From JAWKOK01 sp963698255 (GTDB lineage: Bacteria; Chloroflexota; Anaerolineae; Caldilineales; Caldilineaceae), in the NCBI GenBank assembly GCA_963698255.1, contig CAVOQD010000036.1:124001-188000 (forward strand): a stretch of 64,000 nt of DNA. Direction: 5' to 3'. Position 1 is the first letter of the stretch; each line of letters starts with the position of its first letter. Positions 1 through 9,313 of the stretch are shown here, in pieces. Both the position numbers and the translations under genes were made by a program. The notes under the pieces are model-generated. The model did no database searches. It was given only the letters and a program-made list of their open reading frames with translations, and had not been told where the DNA came from.

Positions 1-533
1 TGCCCGAAGGTGCGATCCTTGTCACGCACAACAAATCGTATTCGTTGACCGCTGAGATCGAGGTGCCGGCATCCGGCGCCGACGGCGTCATCGTCTCCCT
101 GGGCGCCGCAATCGGCGGTTGGAGCCTCTACGCCGTGAACGGAAAGCTCAAGCACTGCTACAACTTCTTCGGCATCGATGAGTACTTCGCTGAGGGCAGG
201 CAGACGATCCCGGCCGGCAAGCATCAGGTTCGCATGGAGTTCGCCTACGACGGCGGCGGGTTGGCCAAGGGCGGCACCGTCGCGCTGTATGTGGACGGCA
301 AGAAGGATGGCGAGGGCCGAGTGGACAGGACAGTACCGATGCTGTTTGGCACCGATACCTGCGACGTTGGCAAAGATGCCGGCTCCCCCGTCTCTTCTGA
401 CTATGGGCCGAAAGATAACCAATTCAACGGTCAAGTCAATTGGGTACAGATTGATATCGACGAGAACGCCGAGGATCTCGATCACCTGATCACGCCCGAG
501 GAGCGCTTTAAGGTCGCGATGGCGCGACAGTAG
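1..533 (+). CDS. Arylsulfatase, C-terminal part (5' end outside window)
   Basis: The reading frame is open from the window edge and ends at TAG 531-533; about 176 residues are visible. The sequence PEGAILVTHN, then ADGVIVSLGAAIGGWSLY, then a predicted beta-rich tail with KHCYNFFGIDEYF matches the C-terminal beta-sandwich that follows the catalytic domain in bacterial arylsulfatases, which hydrolyse sulfate esters. The catalytic formylglycine region lies upstream of the window, so activity cannot be judged. The second sulfatase at 787-2280 points toward this gene (convergent), so the two are not one operon. The family call rests on remembered similarity of this tail domain. Confidence 0.75.
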   Translation, partial: PEGAILVTHNKSYSLTAEIEVPASGADGVIVSLGAAIGGWSLYAVNGKLKHCYNFFGIDEYFAEGRQTIPAGKHQVRMEFAYDGGGLAKGGTVALYVDGKKDGEGRVDRTVPMLFGTDTCDVGKDAGSPVSSDYGPKDNQFNGQVNWVQIDIDENAEDLDHLITPEERFKVAMARQ

Positions 534-786
534 TCGATTGATGCGTGTCTTGCCTCGCCCTGCTCCGCCTCCTCGTCGGAGGCTCCGCGTCCCTCTTCAC
601 CCGGTGGAGAGGGACAGATCTTGCGCCTGAAAGCGCAAGGTCAGGGTGAGGCAAAGGCAGTGAGCTTCTTCGAATGCTTCAACTGCGCCTCAGTCTTCTA
701 GCCGGTCTCAAGCCCAGAAACCTACTGCGTCGCTGTAGGTCAACTTGACCTACTTGCTTGCCGTCCAGATCATTCGTTTGCGCTTT
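534..786. other. Intergenic gap between convergent sulfatase genes
   Basis: This is a GC-rich gap between two convergent sulfatase genes. It contains the imperfect dyad formed by ctcctcgtcggaggctc and ccctcttcacccggtggagaggg (about 567-611), which may end transcription from either side. I see no credible gene. Confidence 0.4.
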
Positions 787-2280
787 CTACGGCCCCGGCT
801 CGCCCGTTGCGACAATCGTCCCGGCCAGCGGCAGATCATCGACCCGCTCCGGCAGGTCGTCACCGACCTCGGCCATCCAAGTCATCAGTTGGCCACGAAG
901 GTCGGTCCTCGACAGTCGCCGGCGCCGGTTGGCCGGCTAGATTCTCCATCTCGTACGGATCATTGGCCAGGTCGTAGAGTTCGTCCCGATCCTGCGGGTT
1001 CCACACATACTTGAAGCGCTCGTTGCGGATGGCGCGCACAGCAAAACTCATGCCGTTGTAGAGATCGTAGACGCCGTAGGCGAGCGGGGGGTGAGGGGCG
1101 GGGGCGGGTTCAACACACGCCCGCCATCTCCAGCATGGGTCAAAGCCACCAACGGCGCCAGGTTCAATCCGGCACGAGGACGCTCAACCGACGCTTCGGA
1201 GCCAATGAGACTGAAGAGCGTCTCGCCCACATCGATGAGCGAGACGAAGGAATCCTGGCTGGCCGGACCACCGTCGGGCGTGCGGATGATCAGCGGGATG
1301 CGCCATACTTCTTCGTAGAAATAGGCTGCTTTGTCGAAGCGATTGTGTGCTCCCTCCATGTCACCATGATCCGACGTGAAGATCACCGTAGTGCTCTCGC
1401 TCAGCCCAAGATTGTCCAGCGCATTGAGCACGCGGCCGATGGCCTCGTCAACCAGCATGATGTGGGCGTGGGAGTAGGCGATGACGGTGCGCCATTCGTC
1501 CTCGTTCAAAACCGACGTGTCCATGCAGGGCCACCAGGGCGTCGCATGGAACCAGGGCCGGCCTTGGCAGTTGTCGCCAATGCTGGCCGGCAGCTCAATG
1601 CTCGGCTTGAGGGCCTCGGCAATGGCAGCGTACTTTTCAGGCAGGAAGTGGGGGAAGTGCGGCTCTGCAGACGAGACGGTCAGGAAGAAAGGCTTGTCGC
1701 GATCGCCTCCTGCCCACTCCTCCAAAAAGCGGACGCCACTGTTCATCACCGGGAAGGGCTGTTTCTCTTCCAGCGGCAGTGTGGCGACGCCCCAGAACGG
1801 ACTGCGCCCGCTGGTAAGCAGCGTGCGGCCTTGCTCTGCATAGCGCTCTTCGGCGAGTTGATAGGAGAAGTCGCTCGTCTCGGGGTTGTAGGGCCTGCGA
1901 TCGACCTCCACTTCAGGATCGTATCTGTGTGCGCCACGCGTCTGCGGGTTGTTGGGACCCAAATGCCACTTGCCGAAGTAGCCCACGTGGTAGCCGCGGG
2001 CTACGGCCTAGTCGATCCAGGTGGCGTCGTCCAACGACAGGGAACGCTGCTGCGAGTAGCCGACTGCGTGGTTGTCTTGCATGCCATTTTGGTGGGGCCA
2101 GCGCGCCGTCAGCAGCGTGCCCCGCGCCGGCGTGCAGAGCGGGCAGGTGGTGAAGGCGTTGTCGAAGACCGTGCCCGCTGCGGCCAACCGGTCGATGTTG
2201 GGCGTGGGGATGTCGGCCCCGCGATAGCTGAAAGCCCAGGCCGGCCATTGGTCTGTGAGGATGAATAGGATGTTGGGCAT
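787..2280 (-). pseudogene. Sulfatase (CxPxR type) interrupted by one in-frame TAG and two frameshifts
   Basis: A formylglycine-dependent sulfatase. The N-terminus MPNILFILTDQ carries metal-binding Asp10, and C49-T-P-A-R53 is the core modified to formylglycine. GYFGKWHLGPNN and TSDHGDMEGAHN are further family motifs. The full length would be about 497 codons, normal for the family. Three lesions are visible: an in-frame TAG at 2008-2010 between ATWID and AVARGYHVGYF; a frame change in G-rich runs near 1084-1108; and another near 915-930. After the last, the better frame continues DLRGQLMTWMAEVGDDL to a TAG at 787-789. The two shifts look like homopolymer/indel errors. The TAG is a substitution and may be a real nonsense mutation. 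Likely role: degradation of sulfated glycans. Confidence 0.8.
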
Positions 2281-2360
2281 GGGTGCTCCGTTTTGTCATA
2301 TTCGATTGGAAATTGTCAACAACTATTAGTTCTAGACAACGCCATGAATCAACATTGGTG

Positions 2361-3287
2361 TTATTCTTCAGCTTCCTGTTCAGGTGATTTTCCAGTAGCA
2401 TATCTCTTGTGCAAGTTTGCCAGCCTTCTGTTTCTCTGCTGTAATTCCACACGAATGTCATCCCACGCACGCACCAACTGTACGACGTCTATATGTTCAT
2501 ATTCCAGACCGTTGCGCTTGTAGATGATCAACGCCGTCACACTTCCGTCATAAACGTTCTGATAGCGTTGATAAACATCATCAAATACGGCTCGAGCCTG
2601 AACAACGTTTTCAGAAATCATCTGTCGGACAGCAATGTGGATATTGCTCAACGATTCGATATATGATCTGACAGCCACCTTAAGGTTAATCTGCTTTGGA
2701 ATCTCATCGAGTACCTGAATTTTGAAATTGCCATCCTCAGCCAGCACAGTCCTTTGAGTTCCAAATTCCAAGGTGTATTCCAACAATCCATTCTCTCCTA
2801 GATCTGTCCAGCGACTCGGCAACGATGTCCAATGAACTGCAAGCCCACGATGCTGTATGAAGTTTCTGAGAGCTTCCATAAATCGGTAATCAAGATTGCC
2901 ATCGTATTGTTCGGAAAGGAGGGCTTTGACATCGGTCTTGGGATCGGGGCAGTTAGGCATGCACCTCTTTACCGCTGAGTACAGTTGATCAGTGTATAGC
3001 CGTGCGGACGTCAGCAGGTTCACGACACGCATATTCAAGACGAGCCGCAAGTCGAAGAATGCAGAGTAATCCACATGGCCACGAACCATGTTTTCGGTCG
3101 CGATCTGGAGAATCTGATTTTCAAACTCAAGGTAGTTCGAGAGCAAAATTTCATACTTTTCTTCTATCGAGAGACAATTCGTGAGAACCGTCTTTGATTC
3201 CTTACAAGACTGATAGAGCGCACTATCAATTTCCACTTCTGGCGTGCCGGCTGTCGGTTTGTTGACATAGTACTTCAGACAAGTCAT
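2361..3287 (-). CDS. Hypothetical protein with R-x4-H motif (possible HEPN-like fold)
   Basis: An uninterrupted 308-residue protein of no family I can name. It is predicted mostly alpha-helical and soluble, with a charged C-terminal tail (QQRNRRLANLHKRYATGKSP). Residues 137-152 read FMEALRNFIQHRGLAV, giving R141-x4-H146, the pattern used by HEPN ribonucleases. It is visibly more A+T-rich than its neighbours and free of frame breaks, which suggests recent acquisition. It sits alone between the convergent ends of the sulfatase and dehydrogenase genes' neighbourhoods, with no toxin or antitoxin partner in sight. The HEPN link is a motif-level inference only; Cys-rich positions 108-113 (RCMPNC) are not enough for a zinc site. 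Confidence 0.6.
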   Translation of the reverse strand: MTCLKYYVNKPTAGTPEVEIDSALYQSCKESKTVLTNCLSIEEKYEILLSNYLEFENQILQIATENMVRGHVDYSAFFDLRLVLNMRVVNLLTSARLYTDQLYSAVKRCMPNCPDPKTDVKALLSEQYDGNLDYRFMEALRNFIQHRGLAVHWTSLPSRWTDLGENGLLEYTLEFGTQRTVLAEDGNFKIQVLDEIPKQINLKVAVRSYIESLSNIHIAVRQMISENVVQARAVFDDVYQRYQNVYDGSVTALIIYKRNGLEYEHIDVVQLVRAWDDIRVELQQRNRRLANLHKRYATGKSPEQEAEE

Positions 3288-3344
3288 TTAGAGTTTGCTC
3301 GCAATCAATTGTTGGTGGTCCGAATTGTTATATATGTCTCAGTG

Positions 3345-4410
3345 CTACCCGACAACAGCATTCACGATCTCCCGACCAAGCTCACGCGTCGTCGCCCTGC
3401 CGCCCATGTCCGGCGTCAGGTGATCGGCGTCGCGCAGCACGGTCTCAATGGCGCGGACCAAATCGTCGTGCATCGCCGGAACGCCCAGGTGTTGCATCAT
3501 CATGGCCCCGGCCCAGATCGTCGCCGATGGGGTTGGCAATGCCCTGGCCGGCGATGTCGGGCGCGGAGCCGTGCACCGGCTCGAACATGGAAGGGAAGGT
3601 CCGGTCCGGGTTGATGTTGGCCGACGGCGCGATGGCGATGGTGCCGGTGACGGCCGGACCCAGATCGGAGAGGATGTCGCCGAAGAGGTTGGAGCCGACG
3701 ACGACGTCGAAATGCTCGGGCATGCGCACGAAATGGGCGGTCAGAATGTCGATGTGATATTGGTCGACATGGACGTCCGGATAGTCGTCGGCCATGGCCT
3801 TGACCCGGCTGTCCCAGTAGGGCATGGTGTGGAAGATGCCGTTGGACTTGGTGGCCGAGGTCAGATGATGGGCGGGCCGCTCCTGGGCCAGATCGAAGGC
3901 ATAGCGCAGAATGCGGTCCACGCCGTGGCGCGTGAAGACGCTCAGTTGAGTGGCGGCCTCCTGGGCCATGCCCTCATACTGGATGCCGCCGATGGAGGAG
4001 TATTCGCCTTCGACGTTCTCGCGCACGACCAGGAAGTCGATGTCGCCCGGCTGCTTGCCGGCCAGCGGACAGGGCACGCCTTCGAAGAGGCGCACCGGAC
4101 GCAGGTTGACGTACTGGTCGAAGGTGCGCCGGATGGGGATGAGCAGCCCCCAGAGCGAGATGTGATCGGGCACGCCGGGAAAGCCGACCGCGCCGAGATA
4201 GATGGCGTCGAAGTCGCGCAACTGGTCGAGTCCGTCGTCGGGCATCATGCGCCCGGTCTTGTGATAGGTCTCGCACGACCAGTCGAACTCGGTCCACTCG
4301 AAGTCGACGTTATGCTTGCGGCCGGCCGCTTCCAGGGCCATGATCCCCTCGGGGATCACTTCCTTGCCGATGCCGTCGCCGGGAATCACTGCGATCTTGA
4401 ATGGTTTCAT
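3345..4410 (-). CDS. Tartrate/D-malate dehydrogenase-like beta-decarboxylating dehydrogenase (one frameshift)
   Basis: A member of the isopropylmalate/isocitrate/tartrate dehydrogenase family, performing NAD-dependent oxidative decarboxylation of 2-hydroxy acids. The start MKPFKIAVIPGDGIGKEV carries the family N-terminus. NLRPVRLF, VVRENVEGEYS, TSATKSNGIFHTMPYWD, SNLFGDILSDLG and FEPVHGSAPDIAGQGIANP are the substrate, metal and NAD motifs in order. Near 3525-3532 the frame shifts; the other frame continues ATIWAGAMMMQHLG to the stop at 3345, giving about 354 residues, the normal length. The MMMQHLG tail resembles tartrate/D-malate enzymes (TtuC/DmlA) more than LeuB. It is followed upstream by an LLM oxidoreductase on the same strand, 44 bp away, a possible operon. 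Confidence 0.85.
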
Positions 4411-4453
4411 GTCTTACCCTCTCTCTCCCTCACTACTTGAGTCGCCTGATTTC

Positions 4454-5279
4454 TTACGCCGGCGGACCTAGACGGACGCGATCTGCAACCGCCTCTTCCG
4501 ATTCATTGTACATCGTTTCAATCCACCAGGTTGCACCCGCTTCGCTCCACGAAATCATCTTCTCCTGCCGTTGTGCGCTATCCAAGCCGGTGGTATCGCC
4601 ACTGACAACGATATCGAATGGCGTGGTCAACGTGCGGTGCTCATCGACAAAGGCCTTGATGGCGGCGACATCGGCGGGCGTGATGGCTTCGGGCTCGCCA
4701 TTGGCATTCAGTTTCTCAGGAAAGACCCCATCACATTTGAGAATGCGCTGCATCGACTTATTTCGCGACCAAACGCCCGGCGCCCAGATCGGAATGCGTG
4801 GCTGTTGCACCGGCTTGGGCGGATAGTGCATCTCATCGAGCAAGGACAGTCTGACCTGATAGTGTTGTCCGTTGAAGTCAAACGGCTTGCGATCAAAGAG
4901 TCGCGTCAAGATGTCGATGGTCTCATCCAACATCTCTGCGCGTGCTTTCGTCTCGGTCACTTCATCAGGAAAGCCTTGCCAGCCCATCCAGACAGCGCCG
5001 GTCCCCAAACCCAGTATCATCCGGCCATGCGAAAGATGATCCACCGCCGTCGATTCACTGGCGATCTTCCACGGGCGTCTGAGCGGAGCGGGGACGATCA
5101 TCGTGCCCAGGCGAATACGGGTTGTCGTCATCGCAGCGGCTGCGAGCGCGATCATCGGGTCCTCACACCAGATCGCGTCGCCCAGGAAGCACCCATCCCA
5201 GCCCGCCTCTTCGGCCAGATTTGGCCAGTCGGGGAACAGCGGACGCGATGTTGTAGGGCAGAGCCATGCCGAATTTCAT
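4454..5279 (-). CDS. LLM-class flavin-dependent oxidoreductase (one N-terminal frameshift)
   Basis: A luciferase-like monooxygenase-fold enzyme using FMN or F420. IALAAAAMTTTRIRLGTMI, then RPWKIASESTAVDHLSHGRM and LGLGTGAVWMGW are the class signatures, with FNGQHYQVRLSLL and PRIPIWAPGVW further on. The proposed ATG is at 5279 (MKFGMALPYN). The frame then breaks between about 5215 and 5250, and the continuing frame reads DWPNLAEEAGWDGCFLGDAIWCEDP into the rest. Total about 275 residues, slightly short for the class. It probably shares a transcript with the dehydrogenase downstream. Substrate and cofactor cannot be told from sequence alone. Confidence 0.8.
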
Positions 5280-5667
5280 TTTGACAGCCTCTCAGTCATC
5301 GGTAGGTCAAACCAGTATCCTGTACGTTTCTCGTAACTGTACAGCCTGCTGCAGATAGACCGCGGATTAGGCGGAATCAGGCGGATGCAACTGGATAAAA
5401 TCCGAACAATATCCGGCTTTGTTCGCCAAATTAGCCTAATCCGCGGTCTATTCAGTCACGGCCTGTAGAGTTGCCGTTTCGCAAGAGCAACATAGATCAT
5501 ATTCACTGCCTCCGAAATCGGCAAGTCGGCCCGTTTTGCGCGTGTTGTAAAATATCGCTGACTGCCCGACAATGTGCCACATAGAAAACCGTCCAAATCA
5601 TCCGCGTCTATCTGTGTCAATCCGCGGCGAATTTCTGTTGTAACGCCGCGGAAGTGAGGAGTCGATC
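5280..5667. repeat. Intergenic mirrored array, family A (GCGGATTAGGCGGAT)
   Basis: A 388-bp gap between divergent genes. An 18-bp perfect inverted repeat (5355-5372 with 5434-5451, atagaccgcggattaggc) encloses degenerate period-9 copies of ggattaggc/ggatgcaac. A further, weaker copy, ccgcgtctatctgtgtcaat, lies near 5603-5625. No gene is seen. It belongs to the recurrent intergenic family described in the findings. Confidence 0.75.
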
Positions 5668-6848
5668 ATGAAAATAGTACAAAATCGAACCGCTGGTCTG
5701 CAACGCGCGGATGCGCAACTGGATCTTCGTCAAGATCACCACCGACCAGCCGGGGCTGATCGGTTGGGGAGAGGCCACGCTGGAATGGCACACCCGCGGC
5801 GTCGTCGGCTCCATCGAGGACATCAGCCAGTTGCTGATCGGCGAGGACCCGACGCGCATCGAGCATCTCTGGCAGATGATGTATCGCCAGCACTTCTGGC
5901 ACGGCAACGGCATCGTGCGCTCGACCGCCATCTCCGGCATCGACATCGCCCTGTGGGACATCATGGGCAAGGTGGCGGGGATGCCCTGTTCCAAACTCTG
6001 GGGCGGTCCCGTGCGCGACCATATCAGAACGTATGCCCATCTGGGCGGCGGCAAGCTGGAAGACTTCTACGAAACCGATCGAGACAATCACAGCCGCTAC
6101 GGTGAATTGGCTCAGGCTGCCGTCGAAAACGGCTACACGGCCTTCAAGGCGATGGCCGTGCCGGAGACCATGCCGATCGAAGGCAACCGCCCCATCCATT
6201 GGGCGGTGAAGAACGTCGAGGCCATGCGCGACGCGGTGGGCGAAGATATCGACATCATGGTCGATTGCCACGCCCGGCCCTCGCCGGCCATGGGTCTGAA
6301 ATTCGGCCAGGCGCTGGAGCCGTACGGTCTCTACTTCTTTGAAGAACCCTGTTGGCCCGAGTCGCTGGAAGGGTCTGGCCCACATCAACCGCAGCCTGAC
6401 CACACCGGTGGCCACCGGCGAACGTATGACCCATCTGGCCCAGTTCAAGGCGCTCTTCGAGGCCCGCGGCTGCGAGATCTGCCAGCTTGACATCACCCAT
6501 TGCGGCGGACTGTCGGAGGCGCGACGCATCGCTGCACTGGCCGAAGCCCACCGCATCGCACTGGCTCCCCACAATCCGCAGGGACCGGTGAGCACAGCGG
6601 CCAGTCTGGAATTCGGCTTTTCGCAGCCCAGCTACATCATCTGTGAGACCGTGACAGACGACGTGCCCTGGCGACAGGATGTGGTCGAGGAAGGCTACAC
6701 CATCCTGCCGGAAGGGCGCATCGTGCTGCCCAATCAGAAGCCGGGGCTGGGGATCACGATCAACGAGGACGAAGTTCGCAAACATCCCTTCGAGCAGGAA
6801 CTGCCGCAACGATCCTTCTATCGAGACGGCTCGGTCGGAGATTGGTAA
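5668..6848 (+). CDS. Enolase-superfamily sugar-acid dehydratase (galactonate-dehydratase-like; two frameshifts)
   Basis: A mandelate racemase/muconate-lactonizing-type barrel enzyme. The start ATG 5668 has GAGGAG about 10 nt upstream. One base too many near 5680-5684 separates MKIVQ from IEPLVCNARMRNWIF. A second shift in the GGG run at 6370-6372 separates PESLEG from LAHINRSLTTPVATGERM. Catalytic features are TAFKAMAVP, the VDCHARP motif (Asp-x-His as in D-galactonate/gluconate dehydratases), FFEEPCWPE and ATGERM metal ligands, and LAPHNPQGP general-base His. Corrected length about 393 residues, normal. Likely dehydrates an aldonic acid to the 2-keto-3-deoxy acid. It reads into the ceramidase-like gene on the same strand. 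Confidence 0.85.
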
Positions 6849-6865
6849 GGCCATTCCAAGGAAAT

Positions 6866-6942
6866 AATGATCCACGAATAGCACGAAGGAACACGAAGAA
6901 GTGGTTGTCCTTCATGAATATTCGTGTTCCTTCGTGGATAGC
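6866..6942. repeat. Intergenic mirrored array, family C (CACGAAGGAACACGAA)
   Basis: atccacgaatagcacgaagg followed by aacacgaag on the left (6870-6900) is mirrored by ttcgtgttccttcgtggat (6921-6939), giving a long imperfect hairpin between two co-directional genes. The same word in opposite orientation occurs at 27849-27917, including the flank ggaaataatgatccacga. Confidence 0.75.
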
Positions 6943-6977
6943 AAGTATTCTGCATTCGCCCAAGGAGATTCGACTTT

Positions 6978-8445
6978 ATGTCCACAACGACGGTCAACAA
7001 CCCAACCTCCCACCTGCGATTTGGCCTTGCCCGCGTCGACATCACGCCGCCGGTCGGCATCTATCACCCGCTGTGGGGCGCGGCCCGCCACCATCAGGCG
7101 ACCGGTGTCCATCGTCCGCTGTACGGCGAAGTGATGGTCTTTGAACCCTCTCGATGGCCAACAGGGCGAGGCTCCGGGCTTCATTCGCGCCCAGCTTGAT
7201 CTGCCCGGCCTGGTCAAGTCCCAACATGAGGCGCTGCGCCAGGCCATCAGCGAGGTCAGCGGCCGGCCGACTGAACAGATCATCATCAGCTATTCGCATT
7301 CCCACGCGGCGGGCTGGTTTGTGCCGGAAAGTTTTTCGCTGCCGGGCGGCGATCTGATCGAACCGTATCTGGCCGATCTCGGCGCCAGATTGCAGGATGC
7401 CTGCCGGCGGGCCATCGAAAACTCTCAGCCGGTGGTGATGACCTATGCAACCGGCCGCTGTTCGATGGCGGCCAACCGTGATTACTGGGACGCCGACAGG
7501 CAGCTCTACGCCTGCGGCTACAACCCTGAGACCGCCGCAGACGATACGGTGACAGTGGCGCGTGTGACCGATCTCCAGGGCGATCTGGTCGCGGTTTTCG
7601 TGAACTACGCCTGCCATCCGACGACCTTGGCCTGGGAAAACACGTTGATCAGCCCGGACTATGTGGGGGCCATGCGGGAGACGGTCGAAGCGGCGACCGG
7701 CGCGCTCTGCGTCTTCACGCTGGGCGCCTGCGGTGATCTGGGACCACGAGAGGGGTTTGTGGGCGACACAGCCGTGGCCGATCGCAATGGTCGCCAGTTG
7801 GGCTATGCCGCCTTATCGGCCTTGGAAGCGCTGGACCCGCCGGCGACGGACTTCCACTACCGTGGCCCGGTCGTCTCGGGGGCGACGCTCGGCATTTGGG
7901 CGGCTCAAGAATTCAATGACGAGCGGATCGCACAGACCCGCGCCTTTAAGGGCCAAGTGAACACGCTCGACCTGGCCTGCAAACCCAAACCCGATGCGGC
8001 AGTCCTGGCCCAAGAACTAGCCGATTGGCAGAGCGAGATCGCCGCCGCCGATGCACGAGGCGACACGCTGGCCGCCCGCGATGCCACGGCCAAAGCGGAA
8101 CGCGTTCGGCGTTGGCTGGGCCGGCTCCAGGAAATTCCGGACAGCGGGATGCTGTCCTTTGAATACGCGGTCTTCCGCATCGGCGACGCCATCTGGATCA
8201 CCTGCGGCGGCGAACCCTACAACGCGATTGTCGCCGACCTGCGACGCCGTTTCCCGGAGCTGACGCTGATGTTTTCGCCTGTGTCCGGCGTTTGGGAGGC
8301 CGCCTATCTGTTGCCGCAAGACCGTTATGGTCTGGGACTCTATCAAGAAGAGCCGTCGATTCTGGCGCCGGGGTGTCTCGAAATGCTGACCGAGACGGTG
8401 GCTGAGTGGATAGCGGAATTGAGCACGGAATTGAGCACGGAGTAG
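6978..8445 (+). CDS. Neutral/alkaline ceramidase-like hydrolase (one frameshift)
   Basis: ATG 6978 follows caaggagattcgacttt, a good ribosome site. The N-terminus contains FGLARVDITPPVGIYHPLWG, the hallmark opening of neutral/alkaline ceramidase N-terminal-domain proteins common in environmental Chloroflexota and Planctomycetota. A one-base excess in the TTT at 7140-7142 breaks the frame; corrected, GEVMVLNPLDGQQGEAP joins. IIISYSHSHAAGW (metal-type histidines), VNYACHPTTLAW, FTLGACGDLGPR and WITCGGEPYN are conserved landmarks. Corrected length about 488 residues. No signal peptide is evident, so it may be cytoplasmic, and true ceramidase activity is doubtful. The C-terminus carries a small ELSTELSTE duplication. 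It likely forms one transcript with the enolase gene and the 110-residue gene that follows. Confidence 0.75.
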
Positions 8446-8469
8446 AACACAATAGTTGGAGGAAAGACC

Positions 8470-8802
8470 ATGAATTTCGGCATCACGAAGACGATCCCCG
8501 CAGGAGCGGGACAAGAGACAGTCGATGCGCTCTACGACGGCTCGCTGTCGGCATATGAGTTTCACATGGCCGGCTCGCCGTCAAAATTGAAGGTTGGCCA
8601 CTACGTCTACACCATCTTCGGCAATCAGTTGATCGGTCGGCTGCGCATCAATGCGTTGATCCCCGGCGCGGTCAATCCCAAGTCAGGCAAGCCGCGCACG
8701 TTGATCGTGGTCGATGCTCCGGGTGAACGGCTGGAGACGCCGATCCCCAAGCAGGGCCACCGGGGTACGCGCTATACTGAAGGGGAAGACTGGCCGGTGT
8801 AA
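8470..8802 (+). CDS. Conserved-looking small hypothetical protein (110 aa)
   Basis: ATG 8470 follows gttggaggaaagacc, a strong ribosome site, 24 bp after the ceramidase-like gene, so it is probably co-transcribed. The protein is a predicted mixed alpha/beta single domain. The stretch KLKVGHYVYTIFGNQLIGRL has the beta-strand spacing of small RNA/nucleotide-binding barrels (ASCH/PUA-like), but no diagnostic motif confirms this. The tail PKQGHRGTRYTEGEDWPV overlaps the start of a HigB-like remnant in another frame. No function is assigned. Confidence 0.6.
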   Translation: MNFGITKTIPAGAGQETVDALYDGSLSAYEFHMAGSPSKLKVGHYVYTIFGNQLIGRLRINALIPGAVNPKSGKPRTLIVVDAPGERLETPIPKQGHRGTRYTEGEDWPV

Positions 8803-8891
8803 ACAGTATTCGCATCAATGATCAATATCGGGTTTGTTTTGTTTGGACTGAAAGCGGACCCGAAGATGTTGAAATTGTTGATTACCATTGA
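8802..8891 (+). pseudogene. higB: HigB/RelE-type toxin, C-terminal remnant
   Basis: The 29 codons ending at TGA 8889-8891 read SIRINDQYRVCFVWTESG followed by PEDVEIVDYH. This is the diagnostic C-terminus of HigB host-inhibition toxins (RNA-cleaving RelE fold). The N-terminal two thirds are missing; the upstream DNA codes for the unrelated 110-residue protein. It lies 9 bp before a HigA-like antitoxin, which is the usual toxin-then-antitoxin order. The remnant cannot be toxic. Confidence 0.8.
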
Positions 8892-8900
8892 GGGTGCCAA

Positions 8901-9213
8901 ATGACGCAGCCGATGAATAATATGCGCCCCGTTCATCCCGGCGAAATACTCCGGGAAGATTTCCTTGCGCCACTGGGTATGAGTGTTAACGCATTGGCCA
9001 GAGTGCTTGGCGTGCCCGCGACGCGTATTCACGAGATTGTGAAAGAACGACGATCGGTCACAGCCGACACAGCCCAACGTCTTGCCTGGTATTTTGGCGG
9101 CGATGCCGGTTCCTGGCTCGACCTTGCAGGCGATGTATGATCTGAAGACGTTGCCGACACGCGATGAGATAATGGAAACCGTTGTGCCGAGGGCGCTAGA
9201 GCCGAACGTCTGA
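8901..9213 (+). CDS. higA: HigA-family antitoxin (one frameshift)
   Basis: ATG 8901 begins a cro/C1-type helix-turn-helix protein: RPVHPGEILREDFLAPLGMS, then VNALARVLGVPATRIHEIV and TADTAQRLAWYFGG are the HigA landmarks. Near 9122-9124 (cgaccttgc) one extra base diverts the frame to a stop at 9140. Removing it gives WLDLQAMYDLKTLPTRDEIM and a stop at 9211-9213, about 104 residues, full length for HigA. The normal role is to bind HigB and autorepress the operon. Here the toxin is truncated, so the protein may be a solitary regulator. Confidence 0.85.
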
Positions 9214-9313
9214 TCAACTCACTCCATTTGCAGTGGACTCTTTAGGGTGTGTCGGCGCATTACGCCTGCTTCGCAAACAAGGGGCGCGGTTTCTTTCCAG
9301 ATCGCTTCGACGT

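Noticed and set aside
1135..2268. Long plus-strand open frame opposite the sulfatase
   Set aside because: It is the antisense shadow of a gene with clear catalytic motifs; its own translation is Arg/Gly/Val-rich with no family features.
3448..4440. 330-codon plus-strand open frame opposite the tartrate dehydrogenase
   Set aside because: An antisense shadow caused by high GC; the minus strand holds the conserved dehydrogenase motifs.
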